Shown here: positions 24,982 to 34,061 of the stretch, one piece after another
Layout: every line of letters begins with the position of its first letter
How positions within the stretch are numbered: the first letter of the stretch is position 1
Assembly: GCA_947589405.1 (NCBI GenBank)
Contig: CANQBT010000003.1
Span: forward strand, 1 to 41,464
Length of the DNA stretch: 41,464 bases
From: an uncultured Clostridia bacterium
Lineage (GTDB): Bacteria > Bacillota > Clostridia > Lachnospirales > CAG-274
Direction: 5' to 3'
The notes under the pieces: generated by a model
The model's database searches: none
Told to the model about the DNA's origin: nothing
The model's input: only the letters and a program-made list of their open reading frames with translations
Program-made: the position numbers and the translations under genes

Positions 24982-25533
24982 GTGCAGAAAACAGGGAAAA
25001 CACTTGAAGAAGAGCTTTATTATCCGGGTGATGAGGAGCTTTATTTAAAAAGACTCAGGTGCAAGGATATGTGCGCCGAGTACAATTCTCTTATGCCATC
25101 GGAGGAGGACAGACGTGAAGAGCTTATAAATAAAATTGTGGGTAAGGCAGGAAAGGACGCATGGATAGAGCAGAGCTTTTGGTGCGACTACGGCTTTAAT
25201 ATTGAGCTGGGGGATAATTTTTATGCCAATCACAATCTTGTAATACTGGACTGCGCCAAAGTGGTTTTCGGCAAGAACTGTCTTGTAGGTCCTAACTGCG
25301 GCTTTTATACCGCAGGTCATCCTATTGACCCGGAGCAGAGGAATAAGGGACTTGAATTTGCAAAGCCTATATATGTGGGAGATAATGTGTGGATAGGCGG
25401 TAATGTTTCCGTTATGCCCGGCGTAAGTATAGGCAGCAATTCCGTCATAGGCGCAGGAAGTGTTGTCACAAGGGATATTCCCGAAAACGTTACTGCCGCA
25501 GGCAATCCGTGCAGAGTGCTTAGAAAAATATAG
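24982..25533 (+). CDS. Maltose/galactoside O-acetyltransferase family protein
   Basis: A cytoplasmic left-handed beta-helix acetyltransferase that uses acetyl-CoA. The GTG at 24982 is chosen because AAAGGCGGTGATC, almost fully complementary to the 16S 3' end, lies just before it; the GTG at 24973 sits inside that site. The 183 residues fit the Maa/NodL/LacA family: the N-terminal helical Mac domain (LEEELYYPGDEELYLKRLRCKDM), then hexapeptide repeats with the catalytic His in YTAGHPIDP, VWIGGNVSVMPGVSIG and NPCRVLRKI. The sugar acceptor is not predictable. It is monocistronic and followed by a mosaic repeat. Confidence 0.92.
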   Translation: MQKTGKTLEEELYYPGDEELYLKRLRCKDMCAEYNSLMPSEEDRREELINKIVGKAGKDAWIEQSFWCDYGFNIELGDNFYANHNLVILDCAKVVFGKNCLVGPNCGFYTAGHPIDPEQRNKGLEFAKPIYVGDNVWIGGNVSVMPGVSIGSNSVIGAGSVVTRDIPENVTAAGNPCRVLRKI

Positions 25534-25622
25534 TTGGGAATGTATTGGATATGCTGCGCAAAGGGCTGTCGGCTGGTTTCCGTTTAACATAAGTAACCAC
25601 AACGTTACTTTCACCTTAAAAC

Positions 25623-25890
25623 AACCCTTCCACCATGCTACGCATGGTCCCCCTCCCCTTGACGCTCAATATAAAATTGAGCTAGGGGAGGCTAGAGGTG
25701 GGAGGAGAAGGGACGTCTTAGGTTAACACACCTCAAATGCCTTAATAATGATAAAAAGCTAGTATTTATAACTAACTAAAAAATTATGAGGAACATCAAC
25801 CTAGGCTCCCCTTGGAGCTAGGGGAGCTGTCAGCCCAACCAAAAATTGCGAGTCGTGAACGGATTTGCATGGGCTGACTGAAGGGTCGAA
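25623..25890. repeat. Mosaic intergenic repeat, two opposed modules (copy C)
   Basis: Left module (25623-25697): AACCCTTCCACC head, hairpin ACCATGCtacGCATGGT, CCCTCCCC, then an AT-rich hairpin (GCTCAATataaaATTGAGC) and GGGGAGG. Right module in inverted orientation (25801-25888): GGCTCCCC...GGGGAGC, then the hairpin TCAGCCCA...TGGGCTGA, and the AAGGGTCG tail. The two modules are separated by about 100 bp of unrelated AT-rich DNA. It shares heads and tails with the repeat at 7691-7872, but the variable hairpins differ in sequence. Confidence 0.75.
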
Positions 25891-25928
25891 CTTACTATGC
25901 CAAACAAAAATTTATACAAATCCTATGA

Positions 25929-26846
25929 TCATATTTCTACATTTCTGAGGGCTTCGGCTCCTATTTCGGGAAGAATGGAATTTATGTAACAGCCGGTGCT
26001 GAATTCAAAGCCTGCCATATGTCCTATACGAGGTATTATCTGCATATAGAAATGGAAGTACTCATTATGCTCCATACCCTTAGGCGCAGAATAAAAGCAT
26101 ACGTTATAGCTTATGTCGGGATTGAGTATGCAAAGTCTTTTAACGGAATTTCTCAATATAATGCCAAAATTCACAAGCTGAGCATCGCTGAATTCCCTGA
26201 GAGATGAGATGTGCTTCTTAGGCAATATATCCATGCCATAGGGAAATTTGCCGTCGGCAGGTATATAGCATATAAAATCTTCATTTTCTTCAACTATCCT
26301 TGTGCCAAAATCCATACTGCAAAAATAGCATTTATTACCATGCTCTTCATAGTACTTTTTGAGCACGCCAAGAAGATGCTCCATTTTAAGAGGAACTACG
26401 CAAAGAGAAGCTATCTGCCAATGAGAATGGGACTGACTTGCCCCTGCGTCTATGCCCTGATTCTTAAACACCTGGACATAGGCGGAGCGCTTATCCTCCT
26501 CCAGATCGATAAAGCGAGCCTGAAGAGCCTTAAGGAGCCTGAACATATGACCGTCTGTAAAGTCCTTCATTTTTTCGGTGTGTTCCTTAGTATCTATGAC
26601 TACATCATGCTTGCCGAATGCCTCGTCATCTACGGGAATAAAGGGATATTTATTCGGCACTATCCTTATTTCATCATCATCGGACTCCCATATGGGAGGA
26701 GGTGTCATATGCTTGTTTGCAACGCAAAAGGGACAATACTGTTCAGGCGTATCCTGTACGTTCATACGCTTGAAGCTGTGGGGTCTTTTTGCTCTGTTTG
26801 TAGCATAAAACACATATTCGCCTGTCAAAAAACATCGTTTGATCAT
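25929..26846 (-). CDS. GalT-like HIT-superfamily protein
   Basis: A 305-residue protein related to galactose-1-phosphate uridylyltransferase. It has CPFC (residues 38-41) and CYFC (about 197-200) zinc-type pairs, and the HIT catalytic segment as QSHSHWQIA (about 159-167) where GalT has HPHGQ. HFYMQIIPR near residue 267 is like the C-terminal GalT metal motif. The altered HSHWQ suggests a different substrate or a phosphorylase (DUF4931-like group). It is the last gene of a leftward unit and starts 4 nt after the peptide-binding protein gene, whose stop lies in its ribosome site. Enzymatic activity cannot be stated. Confidence 0.82.
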   Translation of the reverse strand: MIKRCFLTGEYVFYATNRAKRPHSFKRMNVQDTPEQYCPFCVANKHMTPPPIWESDDDEIRIVPNKYPFIPVDDEAFGKHDVVIDTKEHTEKMKDFTDGHMFRLLKALQARFIDLEEDKRSAYVQVFKNQGIDAGASQSHSHWQIASLCVVPLKMEHLLGVLKKYYEEHGNKCYFCSMDFGTRIVEENEDFICYIPADGKFPYGMDILPKKHISSLREFSDAQLVNFGIILRNSVKRLCILNPDISYNVCFYSAPKGMEHNEYFHFYMQIIPRIGHMAGFEFSTGCYINSILPEIGAEALRNVEI

Positions 26847-26850
26847 AATA

Positions 26851-28392
26851 TTACCTCATTTGTATATACCATTGGTTTACATTGCCATATAAATTATTGA
26901 GCGCAGGCTGTATAAGCCCCTTTATACGTGGACCTGTGACAAGGGCTTCCGACTCAAAGCCTATGCCTATTACAGGAAGCTCTGCGCTAAGAGCCTTATT
27001 CAGCTCATTCAGAGTCCTTTTGCAGCTGTTCTCATCAAAGGCGTTGTTATATGCGGATATAAGAGCATCTGTAGTACTGTTTCCGCAGCCGCCGTAATTC
27101 ACGGCTCCATTCGTACCCACAATATGAGTCACGTCCATATTCTCTCTCAGTCTTACTCCGCCTATGAACATATCGAAGCTGCCCTTAGAAAGCCTGTCTG
27201 TATACTGTTGGAAATCCACCGCTTCAACGCTTGTATTGAAGCCGTTTTCATTAAACGCCTTGCTTATTGCCCGTGCTGTTTCCACTCTTACGGAATTTTC
27301 ACTATTTACAAGTATAGTAAATGTAAAATCGTTTTTTGTCAAGCCTCCTGCCGAAATAAAGGCGTTTGCCATATTGCTGTCTCTCTCATAGACATCTGCT
27401 CCCGTATCGCTGTAATATGGATAATTGGGATTTATGGGAGTGATGCTTTGAGTCATCTTGTTTATATATATATCGGAAATAATATCCTCAAAGGGCACTA
27501 TACAGGCTATGGCATGTCTTGCATTGACATTTGAAAAAAGAGGCTTTTTAAAATTCATTCCTATATATTCAAAGTGATTTGTGTTATAGTGCTGTGCGTT
27601 TCTGCCAAGAGAGCTGTCAAGTAAGCCAAGCTCATTTATATCCACACAGGCGCAATCTATAAGACCTGATGAAAGAGCCTGGAGCTGAGTTGCCTTATCC
27701 GGCATTATCTTCACATTTACATTTGTGATATAGGGCTTTCCTTTAAAGCAGCTGTCTGATGAAACAAGATTCATTTCCTTTACTGTGGTATAGTCCTTGA
27801 ATTTATAAAAACCGCTGCCTACAGGGTACATATCCACAGAGCCTTTTTTATAGTACTGAGCCGGTATTATGGGAAAGCACAGGCTATAGCCTGCCAAAGC
27901 CATAGGCTTGCTGTAATTTATAACGGCAGTCAGCTCATCGGTCTTGGAATATGACACCACATTGTCCATACAGCTCTTATATATGGAATCTCCTGCCGCT
28001 TCTCCCAATACCCTGAGAGAATATACAATATCGTCTGCCGTAACGGGAGCGCCGTCCTGCCACTTTATGCCCGACTTCAATTTTATTGTAACAGCAGTTC
28101 CGTTTTTGCTCAAGGTATAACTTTCTGCCATATTTGGAGATACCTGCATTTCGCTGTCTATTACGAAAAGAGGTTCAAATATGAGCCTAAGTACCTTGTC
28201 AACGCTGTCGTCCCTGTTAAGAAGAGGGTTGAGTGTCTCCGGCTTTTTCATGGCAAGCTCAAGAGTACCTCCCGTAACGGGAATACCCTGCTCGGCTGTC
28301 TGTTCACTATTGTCCGAAATCGTGCTGACATTCTCTCCGCAGCCACACAGCATCACAATTATAAGCAATATACTAAAAAATCTGAATTTCAT
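26851..28392 (-). CDS. ABC transporter peptide-binding lipoprotein (solute-binding family 5)
   Basis: A 513-residue extracytoplasmic lipoprotein. Signal and lipobox: hydrophobic residues 5-15 with LCGC and acylated Cys18. The family 5 signature is clear: KPETLNPLLNRDDS, LIFEPLFVIDSEMQVSPNMAESYTLS, IKWQDGAPVTADDIVYSLRVL, and QLQALSSGLIDCACVD. It probably captures oligopeptides or a similar solute, but no permease or ATPase gene is adjacent, so it must use components encoded elsewhere or act as a receptor. It overlaps the transglycosylase gene by 20 bp. Confidence 0.92.
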   Translation of the reverse strand: MKFRFFSILLIIVMLCGCGENVSTISDNSEQTAEQGIPVTGGTLELAMKKPETLNPLLNRDDSVDKVLRLIFEPLFVIDSEMQVSPNMAESYTLSKNGTAVTIKLKSGIKWQDGAPVTADDIVYSLRVLGEAAGDSIYKSCMDNVVSYSKTDELTAVINYSKPMALAGYSLCFPIIPAQYYKKGSVDMYPVGSGFYKFKDYTTVKEMNLVSSDSCFKGKPYITNVNVKIMPDKATQLQALSSGLIDCACVDINELGLLDSSLGRNAQHYNTNHFEYIGMNFKKPLFSNVNARHAIACIVPFEDIISDIYINKMTQSITPINPNYPYYSDTGADVYERDSNMANAFISAGGLTKNDFTFTILVNSENSVRVETARAISKAFNENGFNTSVEAVDFQQYTDRLSKGSFDMFIGGVRLRENMDVTHIVGTNGAVNYGGCGNSTTDALISAYNNAFDENSCKRTLNELNKALSAELPVIGIGFESEALVTGPRIKGLIQPALNNLYGNVNQWYIQMR

Positions 28393-28969
28393 ATAGATCA
28401 GTCCCCAAAATAATTCTGTATATCTTTTTATACAGATCGATCTTTTTCACATAACGCTGAGTTTCGCCATATGGTATTGAATGAAGTGATTCTCCATTAT
28501 AGCTGTAGTCTGAGCTTTTAAGCCATTTCCGTACATTCCCTATGCCTGCGTTATAGGCGGCAGCCGCAAGCTCCTCATCGGAATCAAAGCTGTCCATTAA
28601 AAAGCTGAGTATCCAGCAGCCTATATCAATATTTGTTTCTATATCGTCAAGCCTTCTGTAATCAAAGTTCTCATAGCCCATTTGCTTTACAGCCCATTCC
28701 GCAGTATCGGGCATTATCTGCATGATGCCCCTTGCGCCCTTTTCAGACTCTATCTTTGCGGTAAAACGGCTTTCGGTATTTATTATGGCGCATACATATG
28801 CAGGATCCAGATCGTACTTTTCGCTGTATTTTTCTATTATATCCAAATAATCAACAGGAAACGCTATGCACAGCGCTATATAGCCTGCAAAGGCAAATAT
28901 TGCACACCATATTATAAGACCTATCGTAAATTTTATAAGCCGCCATAAAAATCTGAATATTTCAGTCAT
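28373..28969 (-). CDS. Membrane-anchored lytic transglycosylase (SLT domain)
   Basis: Cleaves peptidoglycan between MurNAc and GlcNAc with 1,6-anhydro product. 198 residues: an N-terminal membrane helix (about residues 12-36) and an SLT domain from residue 48, with the catalytic Glu E66 in AIINTESRF, GARGIMQIMPDTA, and AAYNAGIGNVRKWL. The start overlaps the coaE stop (TAATG), so the two are co-translated. The order polA-coaE-transglycosylase is familiar in Clostridia. Confidence 0.94.
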   Translation of the reverse strand: MTEIFRFLWRLIKFTIGLIIWCAIFAFAGYIALCIAFPVDYLDIIEKYSEKYDLDPAYVCAIINTESRFTAKIESEKGARGIMQIMPDTAEWAVKQMGYENFDYRRLDDIETNIDIGCWILSFLMDSFDSDEELAAAAYNAGIGNVRKWLKSSDYSYNGESLHSIPYGETQRYVKKIDLYKKIYRIILGTDLYEIQIF

Positions 28970-29541
28970 TATTTCCCAACTCTTTCATATATCTGTTCTC
29001 TAAGTCTGTCAATATCTCCATTGTTTTCTATAACAAAATCCGCATATTTTCTGAGCTGCTCTTCAGACATCTGATTTCTGAAACGCATAATAGCCCTTTC
29101 CTTTGTTATATTATCTCTTTTCATAACTCTCTCAAGCCTTGTTTTTTCATTGGCGCATACAAGCCATATCTCGTCGCATATATTTTCCATTCCCGCCTCT
29201 ATCAGAAGCGGCGCATCTATGACTGCATATTTTTTTGTACAGTTTTCAACAGCATTTCTGACATATGCATATATGTACTTATGAGTGATACTATTGAGGA
29301 GGTCAAGGCTCCTGCTGTCGCTAAAGACCCTTTCTCCCAATTTTTTTCTGTCTATGCTTCCGTCCTCCGAAACGGCAAAGGGAAAGGCAGCTGCTATTTC
29401 GCTGTACGCAGCGCCGTCCTTCTCCATATTTCTGTGAGCGATCTCATCACAGTCCAGCACAAGCGCCCCCAGTTCATTCATTATTTGGGACACCATGCCT
29501 TTTCCGCTGCCGCTGTTTCCCGTAAGTCCTATTACCTTCAT
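28969..29541 (-). CDS. coaE: Dephospho-CoA kinase
   Basis: Last step of coenzyme A synthesis: phosphorylates the 3' hydroxyl of dephospho-CoA. The 190 residues match the family. The P-loop GNSGSGKG lies at residues 8-15, followed by DCDEIAHRNM, VIDAPLLIEAGM, and the lid MKRDNITKERAIMRF. The start overlaps the stop of the upstream membrane-protein gene by 4 bp. Confidence 0.97.
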   Translation of the reverse strand: MKVIGLTGNSGSGKGMVSQIMNELGALVLDCDEIAHRNMEKDGAAYSEIAAAFPFAVSEDGSIDRKKLGERVFSDSRSLDLLNSITHKYIYAYVRNAVENCTKKYAVIDAPLLIEAGMENICDEIWLVCANEKTRLERVMKRDNITKERAIMRFRNQMSEEQLRKYADFVIENNGDIDRLREQIYERVGK

Positions 29542-29921
29542 TTTTCCCTCACCATTGTCAGCTCAAGATACAAGCCTATTGCCACAAGTACGTTGGAGGT
29601 GAATACAGATGTCCTTATATTTGTAAAATATGCATTTGAAAAAGCAAAATATGCAAAAACCAGCCAGCAAACAAGGCTTATTGCATGAAGTATAAAAAGC
29701 GCCTTGTTATCCCTTACAGCCGTTGATGAAATATAGAATTTCACAAGGGAGGGAATGCCCGCAGCAAACATGCAGAACCTTATGGGAGAAAACTGACCGT
29801 TGGTAATGCCTGCTCCCGATCTGTCCATAGTTAATACAATTATGAATACGGCTGCGCTTGCCAAAAAGGTCACAAGTGTCACAGCTATGCTTAACAGCCT
29901 TAAAAATTTAGTCTTGTCCAT
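29538..29921 (-). CDS. Small membrane protein of unknown function between polA and coaE
   Basis: A 127-residue protein with four likely membrane segments (about 11-30, 45-62, 74-94, 103-122) and short charged loops. No motif is recognised. Its start follows the polA stop by 8 nt, with the ribosome site GGTGATC overlapping the polA end, and its stop overlaps coaE. The intact, tightly coupled frame in a conserved housekeeping unit argues that it is a real gene. Its role is unknown. Confidence 0.8.
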   Translation of the reverse strand: MDKTKFLRLLSIAVTLVTFLASAAVFIIVLTMDRSGAGITNGQFSPIRFCMFAAGIPSLVKFYISSTAVRDNKALFILHAISLVCWLVFAYFAFSNAYFTNIRTSVFTSNVLVAIGLYLELTMVREK

Positions 29922-29929
29922 ATGATCAC

Positions 29930-32566
29930 CTACTTTGCTTCATACCATGTGCTGCCCTCATGTACATCTACCTCCATAGGTACAGCCATGTCTACGGCAT
30001 TTTCCATTTCCTCCTTGAGTATAGAGCTTATTCTGTCCGCTTCGTCTTTATAGGCTTCTATAAGAAGCTCATCGTGTACCTGAAGTATAAGCCTTGACTT
30101 TAGCTTTTCCGCTCTGAGCCTGTTATGCACCTTTACCATAGCTATCTTTATAATATCGGCAGCCGTACCCTGCACAGGCATATTCATTGCCACTCTTTCT
30201 CCAAAGGAACGCTGTATGAAATTAGAAGAATTTATCTCGGGTATATAACGCCTTCTGTTGAATACCGTTATGCCATAGCCCTTCTCCTTTGCAGACTCTA
30301 CACAGCCGTCTATAAATACCTTTATTTTGGGATATTTTGCAAAATATCCCTCTATATATTCATCTGCCTGCTTCTTTGTCGTGCCTATGTCCTGTGAAAG
30401 CGAAAAGGCGCCTATGCCGTATATTATGCCAAAATTAACTGCCTTTGCATTACTTCTCTGAAGAGGCGTTACCTCCTCAAAGGGTACGTTGAACACCTGT
30501 GAAGCAGTAAGCCTGTGTATATCCTGTCCTGTTTTGAAGGCATTTATAAGTGTTTCATCGCCTGACATGGCAGCCAATACCCTCAGCTCTATCTGTGAAT
30601 AGTCTGCATCTATATATACACAGTCCTCAGCAGGCACAAATATCTTCCTGAGCTTTCTGCCTAACTCCAGCTTAATAGGTATATTCTGAAGGTTTGGCTC
30701 TGTAGAGCTTATTCTTCCTGTCGTTGTTATGGTCTGATTGAATGTGGAATATATCCTGTTATCCTCATGGACAACTGCCAGAAGTCCGTCTGCATAGGTG
30801 GACTTAAGCTTGCTGTAGCTTCTGTATTCAAGGACCTTTCCCACTATCTCGTCCTTATCCTTTAGCTTTTCAAGTATATCTGCGGAGGTGGACCAGCCTG
30901 TCTTTGTCTTTTTACCGCCCTTTAATCCCAGCTTTTCAAAGAGTATATAGCTTAACTGCTTGGGGGAATTGATATTGAATTCTTCTCCTGCAAGCCAGTA
31001 TATTTCCTTTGTCAGCTCGTCAAGCTTCTTTTCAAGCTCATCTCTGTAGGCAATAAGGCCTTCTCTGTCTATGCCCATGCCTGCAAGCTCCATATCGGCA
31101 AGGACATATATAAGCGGAAGCTCTATGCTGTAGTACAGATATTCCTGATCATTTTCCTTAAGCTGTTTTTCCATTATGGGATACACTCTTCGACTTATAT
31201 CGCTGAGTCTGCCGCAATAGAGAGTAAAGTCGCTGCTGTTAAGACTTTCAAGACTTTTTCTGCTCTTTCCCTTTCCAAGTATTTCCTCTTCGGAAGGATA
31301 GCTTTCACCTAAAAACTCCTCTGCCAGCTCGCAGTAGTCGTATTTATCCCCTGCCGAATTAAGTATATATCCGCCAAGCATTGTATCAAAGGCTATATTT
31401 TTAAGCTCTATGCCCTTGCGCCTCAGAAGTACTATATCCTTTTTGCCGTTATGGGCTATTTTGCAGTTCTGATCTTCAAAAAAATCCCTGCATACAGACA
31501 AAAGCTCCTTCTCTTCAAGCCTTATGACAATGGCATTGCCTGCCTTTTCGGCAACGGAAACAGCCAGTATTTTATTATTTTCCTCTATTATATCGTAAGC
31601 ACAGTATTCAAAGGGATTTATTTCCGAAAGAAGCTCCCTTGCCTTATCCCTGTCTGTAACAAGGCTGTAGTCGGTTTTATGCTCCTCCTGTACCCTTTCT
31701 GTATCAAAGCGTGTAAGAAGGCTCCTGAAATCATGAGCTTTAAAAAGCTCATATGCCTTTTCATTAAAGACATCGTGGAGCTTGGTATCTTCAAGATCTA
31801 TTTCCATAGGAACATCGGTCTTTATGGTAACGAGCCACTTGCTCTTTAGAGCCTGCTCCTTATATTCCTTAAGATTTTCACTTGCCCTTTTGGGCTTTAC
31901 GTCATCGGCATGCTCTATGGCATTTTCAACGGAACCGTATTCCTGTATTATTTTTATAGCGGTCTTTTCGCCTATAGAGGGTACTCCGGGAACGTTGTCG
32001 CTTGCATCTCCCATAAGAGCCTTTACATCTATAAATTCCAAAGGCGTAACGCCGTATACGGACATAACGTCAGCTGCATTGTAATCCTCTACTACAGTAT
32101 TTCCGCTCCTTGTCTTTGGTATACGTATCTTTATAGTGTCGGTAGCCAGCTGCAAAAGATCCCTGTCGCCGCTTACTATCACAGGAGAAATGCCCTGTCT
32201 GTCAGCCTTAGCCGCAAGGGTACCCAGAAGATCGTCGGCTTCATAGCCTCCCATTTCAAATATGCTTATGTTCATTGCTCTGAGTACTTCCTTGAGCATA
32301 GGCATCTGTGGTATCAACTCGTCAGGCATTCCCTTTCTTGTACCCTTGTATTCCTTATACTCCAAATGCCTGAATGTAGGCTGATGTACATCAAAGCATA
32401 CTCCGCAGTAATCGGGCTTTTCCTCGTCCATAAATTTAAAAAATATGTTAAGAAAGCCATACACTCCGTTTGTAAATTCACCGTTTTTGTCTGTGAGCAA
32501 AGGCATGGCATAAAAAGCTCTGTTTATAAGGCTGTTCCCGTCCAAAAGCATTATCTTACCGTTCAT
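29930..32566 (-). CDS. polA: DNA polymerase I
   Basis: Repair and Okazaki-fragment polymerase. The 878 residues match the long Firmicutes form. The N-terminal 5'-3' exonuclease/flap domain is complete (LLDGNSLINRAFYA, GGYEADDLLG, VSGDRDLLQLA, GVPSIGEKTA). The polymerase domain has motif A (DADYSQIELRVLA), motif B (RSNAKAVNFGIIYG) and motif C (LQVHDELLIE). The central 3'-5' exonuclease domain is degenerate: the DxE motif position reads AYDIIEEN, so proofreading is likely absent, as in the Bacillus enzymes. It starts a leftward unit of six genes behind a TTGAAA/TATAGC promoter, with GGAG 8-9 nt before the ATG. Confidence 0.97.
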   Translation of the reverse strand: MNGKIMLLDGNSLINRAFYAMPLLTDKNGEFTNGVYGFLNIFFKFMDEEKPDYCGVCFDVHQPTFRHLEYKEYKGTRKGMPDELIPQMPMLKEVLRAMNISIFEMGGYEADDLLGTLAAKADRQGISPVIVSGDRDLLQLATDTIKIRIPKTRSGNTVVEDYNAADVMSVYGVTPLEFIDVKALMGDASDNVPGVPSIGEKTAIKIIQEYGSVENAIEHADDVKPKRASENLKEYKEQALKSKWLVTIKTDVPMEIDLEDTKLHDVFNEKAYELFKAHDFRSLLTRFDTERVQEEHKTDYSLVTDRDKARELLSEINPFEYCAYDIIEENNKILAVSVAEKAGNAIVIRLEEKELLSVCRDFFEDQNCKIAHNGKKDIVLLRRKGIELKNIAFDTMLGGYILNSAGDKYDYCELAEEFLGESYPSEEEILGKGKSRKSLESLNSSDFTLYCGRLSDISRRVYPIMEKQLKENDQEYLYYSIELPLIYVLADMELAGMGIDREGLIAYRDELEKKLDELTKEIYWLAGEEFNINSPKQLSYILFEKLGLKGGKKTKTGWSTSADILEKLKDKDEIVGKVLEYRSYSKLKSTYADGLLAVVHEDNRIYSTFNQTITTTGRISSTEPNLQNIPIKLELGRKLRKIFVPAEDCVYIDADYSQIELRVLAAMSGDETLINAFKTGQDIHRLTASQVFNVPFEEVTPLQRSNAKAVNFGIIYGIGAFSLSQDIGTTKKQADEYIEGYFAKYPKIKVFIDGCVESAKEKGYGITVFNRRRYIPEINSSNFIQRSFGERVAMNMPVQGTAADIIKIAMVKVHNRLRAEKLKSRLILQVHDELLIEAYKDEADRISSILKEEMENAVDMAVPMEVDVHEGSTWYEAK

Positions 32567-32589
32567 TTTATTTTTCTCCTTACTTCATC

Positions 32590-32618
32590 GCTATATACTA
32601 TTATACAGGATTTTTCAA
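32590..32618 (-). promoter_or_regulatory. Possible promoter of the polA unit
   Basis: Read leftward, TTGAAA (32618-32613) is 17 bp from TATAGC (32595-32590), just ahead of the polA ribosome site. A TATAAT at 32605-32600 is an alternative -10, but its -35 would be poor. Confidence 0.5.
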
Positions 32619-32780
32619 TATAAATAAAGGGGTAAGTTTAATTTTTGTATGCATATCGGCGCTTTATTGAAGGCTGTTCACCATTTCAATTATATTTGCT
32701 GTCTAAACGTTATTTTTTCGACAGTCTGAAATTATAATAAATGTCTGCTCTTCATATACTTTACAAAAGGAGATGATACC

Positions 32781-34061
32781 ATGACAATACACATTGTAAC
32801 AAAAGGTGAGACCATATCCTCTATAGCGGCTATGTACGGCATAAGTCCGCAGGATATAATAGACACAAATTTTCCTCCCGATCCCAATGCCCTTGTGCCG
32901 GGACAGACTCTTGTGATACTTCAGCCCGAAATAGTGCATACGGTAATGCAGGGAGATACTGTAGGATCTATAGCAAGGCAGTACGGCATAAGCACAGCTT
33001 CGATACTCAGGAATAATCCCTCCGTAATGCCCAACAGCTTACAGATAGGGCAAAGGATCGTAATAGCCTACAAGGATACGGCTCCGACTACCGAAATAGC
33101 GGTAAACGGATATACCTATCCCAATATAGACAGACAGCTTTTAAGACGCACGCTGCCCTATCTTTCATTTCTGACCATATTTACATACGGCTTTACAGAG
33201 GAAGGGCAGCTTATAACTCCCGATGACGAAGAGCTTATAGCCATTGCTTATGAATACGGTGTCGCACCTGTAATGCTTATATCCACACTTACGGCAGAAG
33301 GCACATTTTCAAACGAGCTGGCGGCGCTGCTTCTCTCCGATACGGATATACAGAACGCACTTACAGATAACATTATAAACAACATGGAAGAGAAGGGCTA
33401 TAAGGCTCTTGACATTGACTTTGAATATATTCCCGCCGAATACAGAGAAGCGTATATAGACTTTGTTTCCAATATTACCCAAAGGCTCAATCAGAGGGGA
33501 TATTTTTCACTTGTTGCCCTTGCTCCAAAGACATCGGCAGATCAGCCGGGTCTGCTCTATGAATCCCATGATTATTTCGGTCTTGGAAGGGCTGCCGACC
33601 TTGCTCTTCTCATGACTTATGAATGGGGATATACATATGGTCCGCCTATGCCTGTATCTCCTCTTCCCAATGTAGAGCAGGTCATAAGCTTTGGCGTAAC
33701 GCAGATACCCTCTCAAAAGGTGCTTATGGGAATGCCCCTTTACGGCTATGATTGGAGGCTTCCCTATGTAAGAGGAAAATCAAAGGCAGTTTCTCTTTCT
33801 CCTCAGCAGGCAATAGCCCTTGCATCGGACACAGGATCCGATATACAGTACGACACAGAGCTTTCGGCTCCTTTTTTCAACTATAATGAAGAAGGCAATG
33901 AGCATATAGTATGGTTTGAGGACGCAAACAGCGTCGAGGCAAAGCTGGAGCTTATAAATAAATACAAGCTTGCCGGAGTCAGCTTCTGGAATATAACAAG
34001 AGATTTCCCTCAAAACTGGCTTGTGCTCAACAGTCTTTTCAGGATAGCCGTAATATCATGA
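32781..34061 (+). CDS. LysM-GH18 peptidoglycan hydrolase (SleL/YaaH-like)
   Basis: A 426-residue protein with two N-terminal LysM modules (about residues 3-47 and 52-96, HIVTKGETISSIAAMYGI and VHTVMQGDTVGSIARQYGI) and a GH18 domain from residue 110. The catalytic motif is DIDFEY with Glu215. The layout is that of the spore cortex-lytic N-acetylglucosaminidase SleL/YaaH. There is no signal peptide, as is usual for proteins that are deposited on the forming spore. It ends in an ATGA overlap with the YkvI-like gene. A TATAAT at 32733-32738 may be its -10. The role in germination is inferred from family. Confidence 0.92.
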   Translation: MTIHIVTKGETISSIAAMYGISPQDIIDTNFPPDPNALVPGQTLVILQPEIVHTVMQGDTVGSIARQYGISTASILRNNPSVMPNSLQIGQRIVIAYKDTAPTTEIAVNGYTYPNIDRQLLRRTLPYLSFLTIFTYGFTEEGQLITPDDEELIAIAYEYGVAPVMLISTLTAEGTFSNELAALLLSDTDIQNALTDNIINNMEEKGYKALDIDFEYIPAEYREAYIDFVSNITQRLNQRGYFSLVALAPKTSADQPGLLYESHDYFGLGRAADLALLMTYEWGYTYGPPMPVSPLPNVEQVISFGVTQIPSQKVLMGMPLYGYDWRLPYVRGKSKAVSLSPQQAIALASDTGSDIQYDTELSAPFFNYNEEGNEHIVWFEDANSVEAKLELINKYKLAGVSFWNITRDFPQNWLVLNSLFRIAVIS

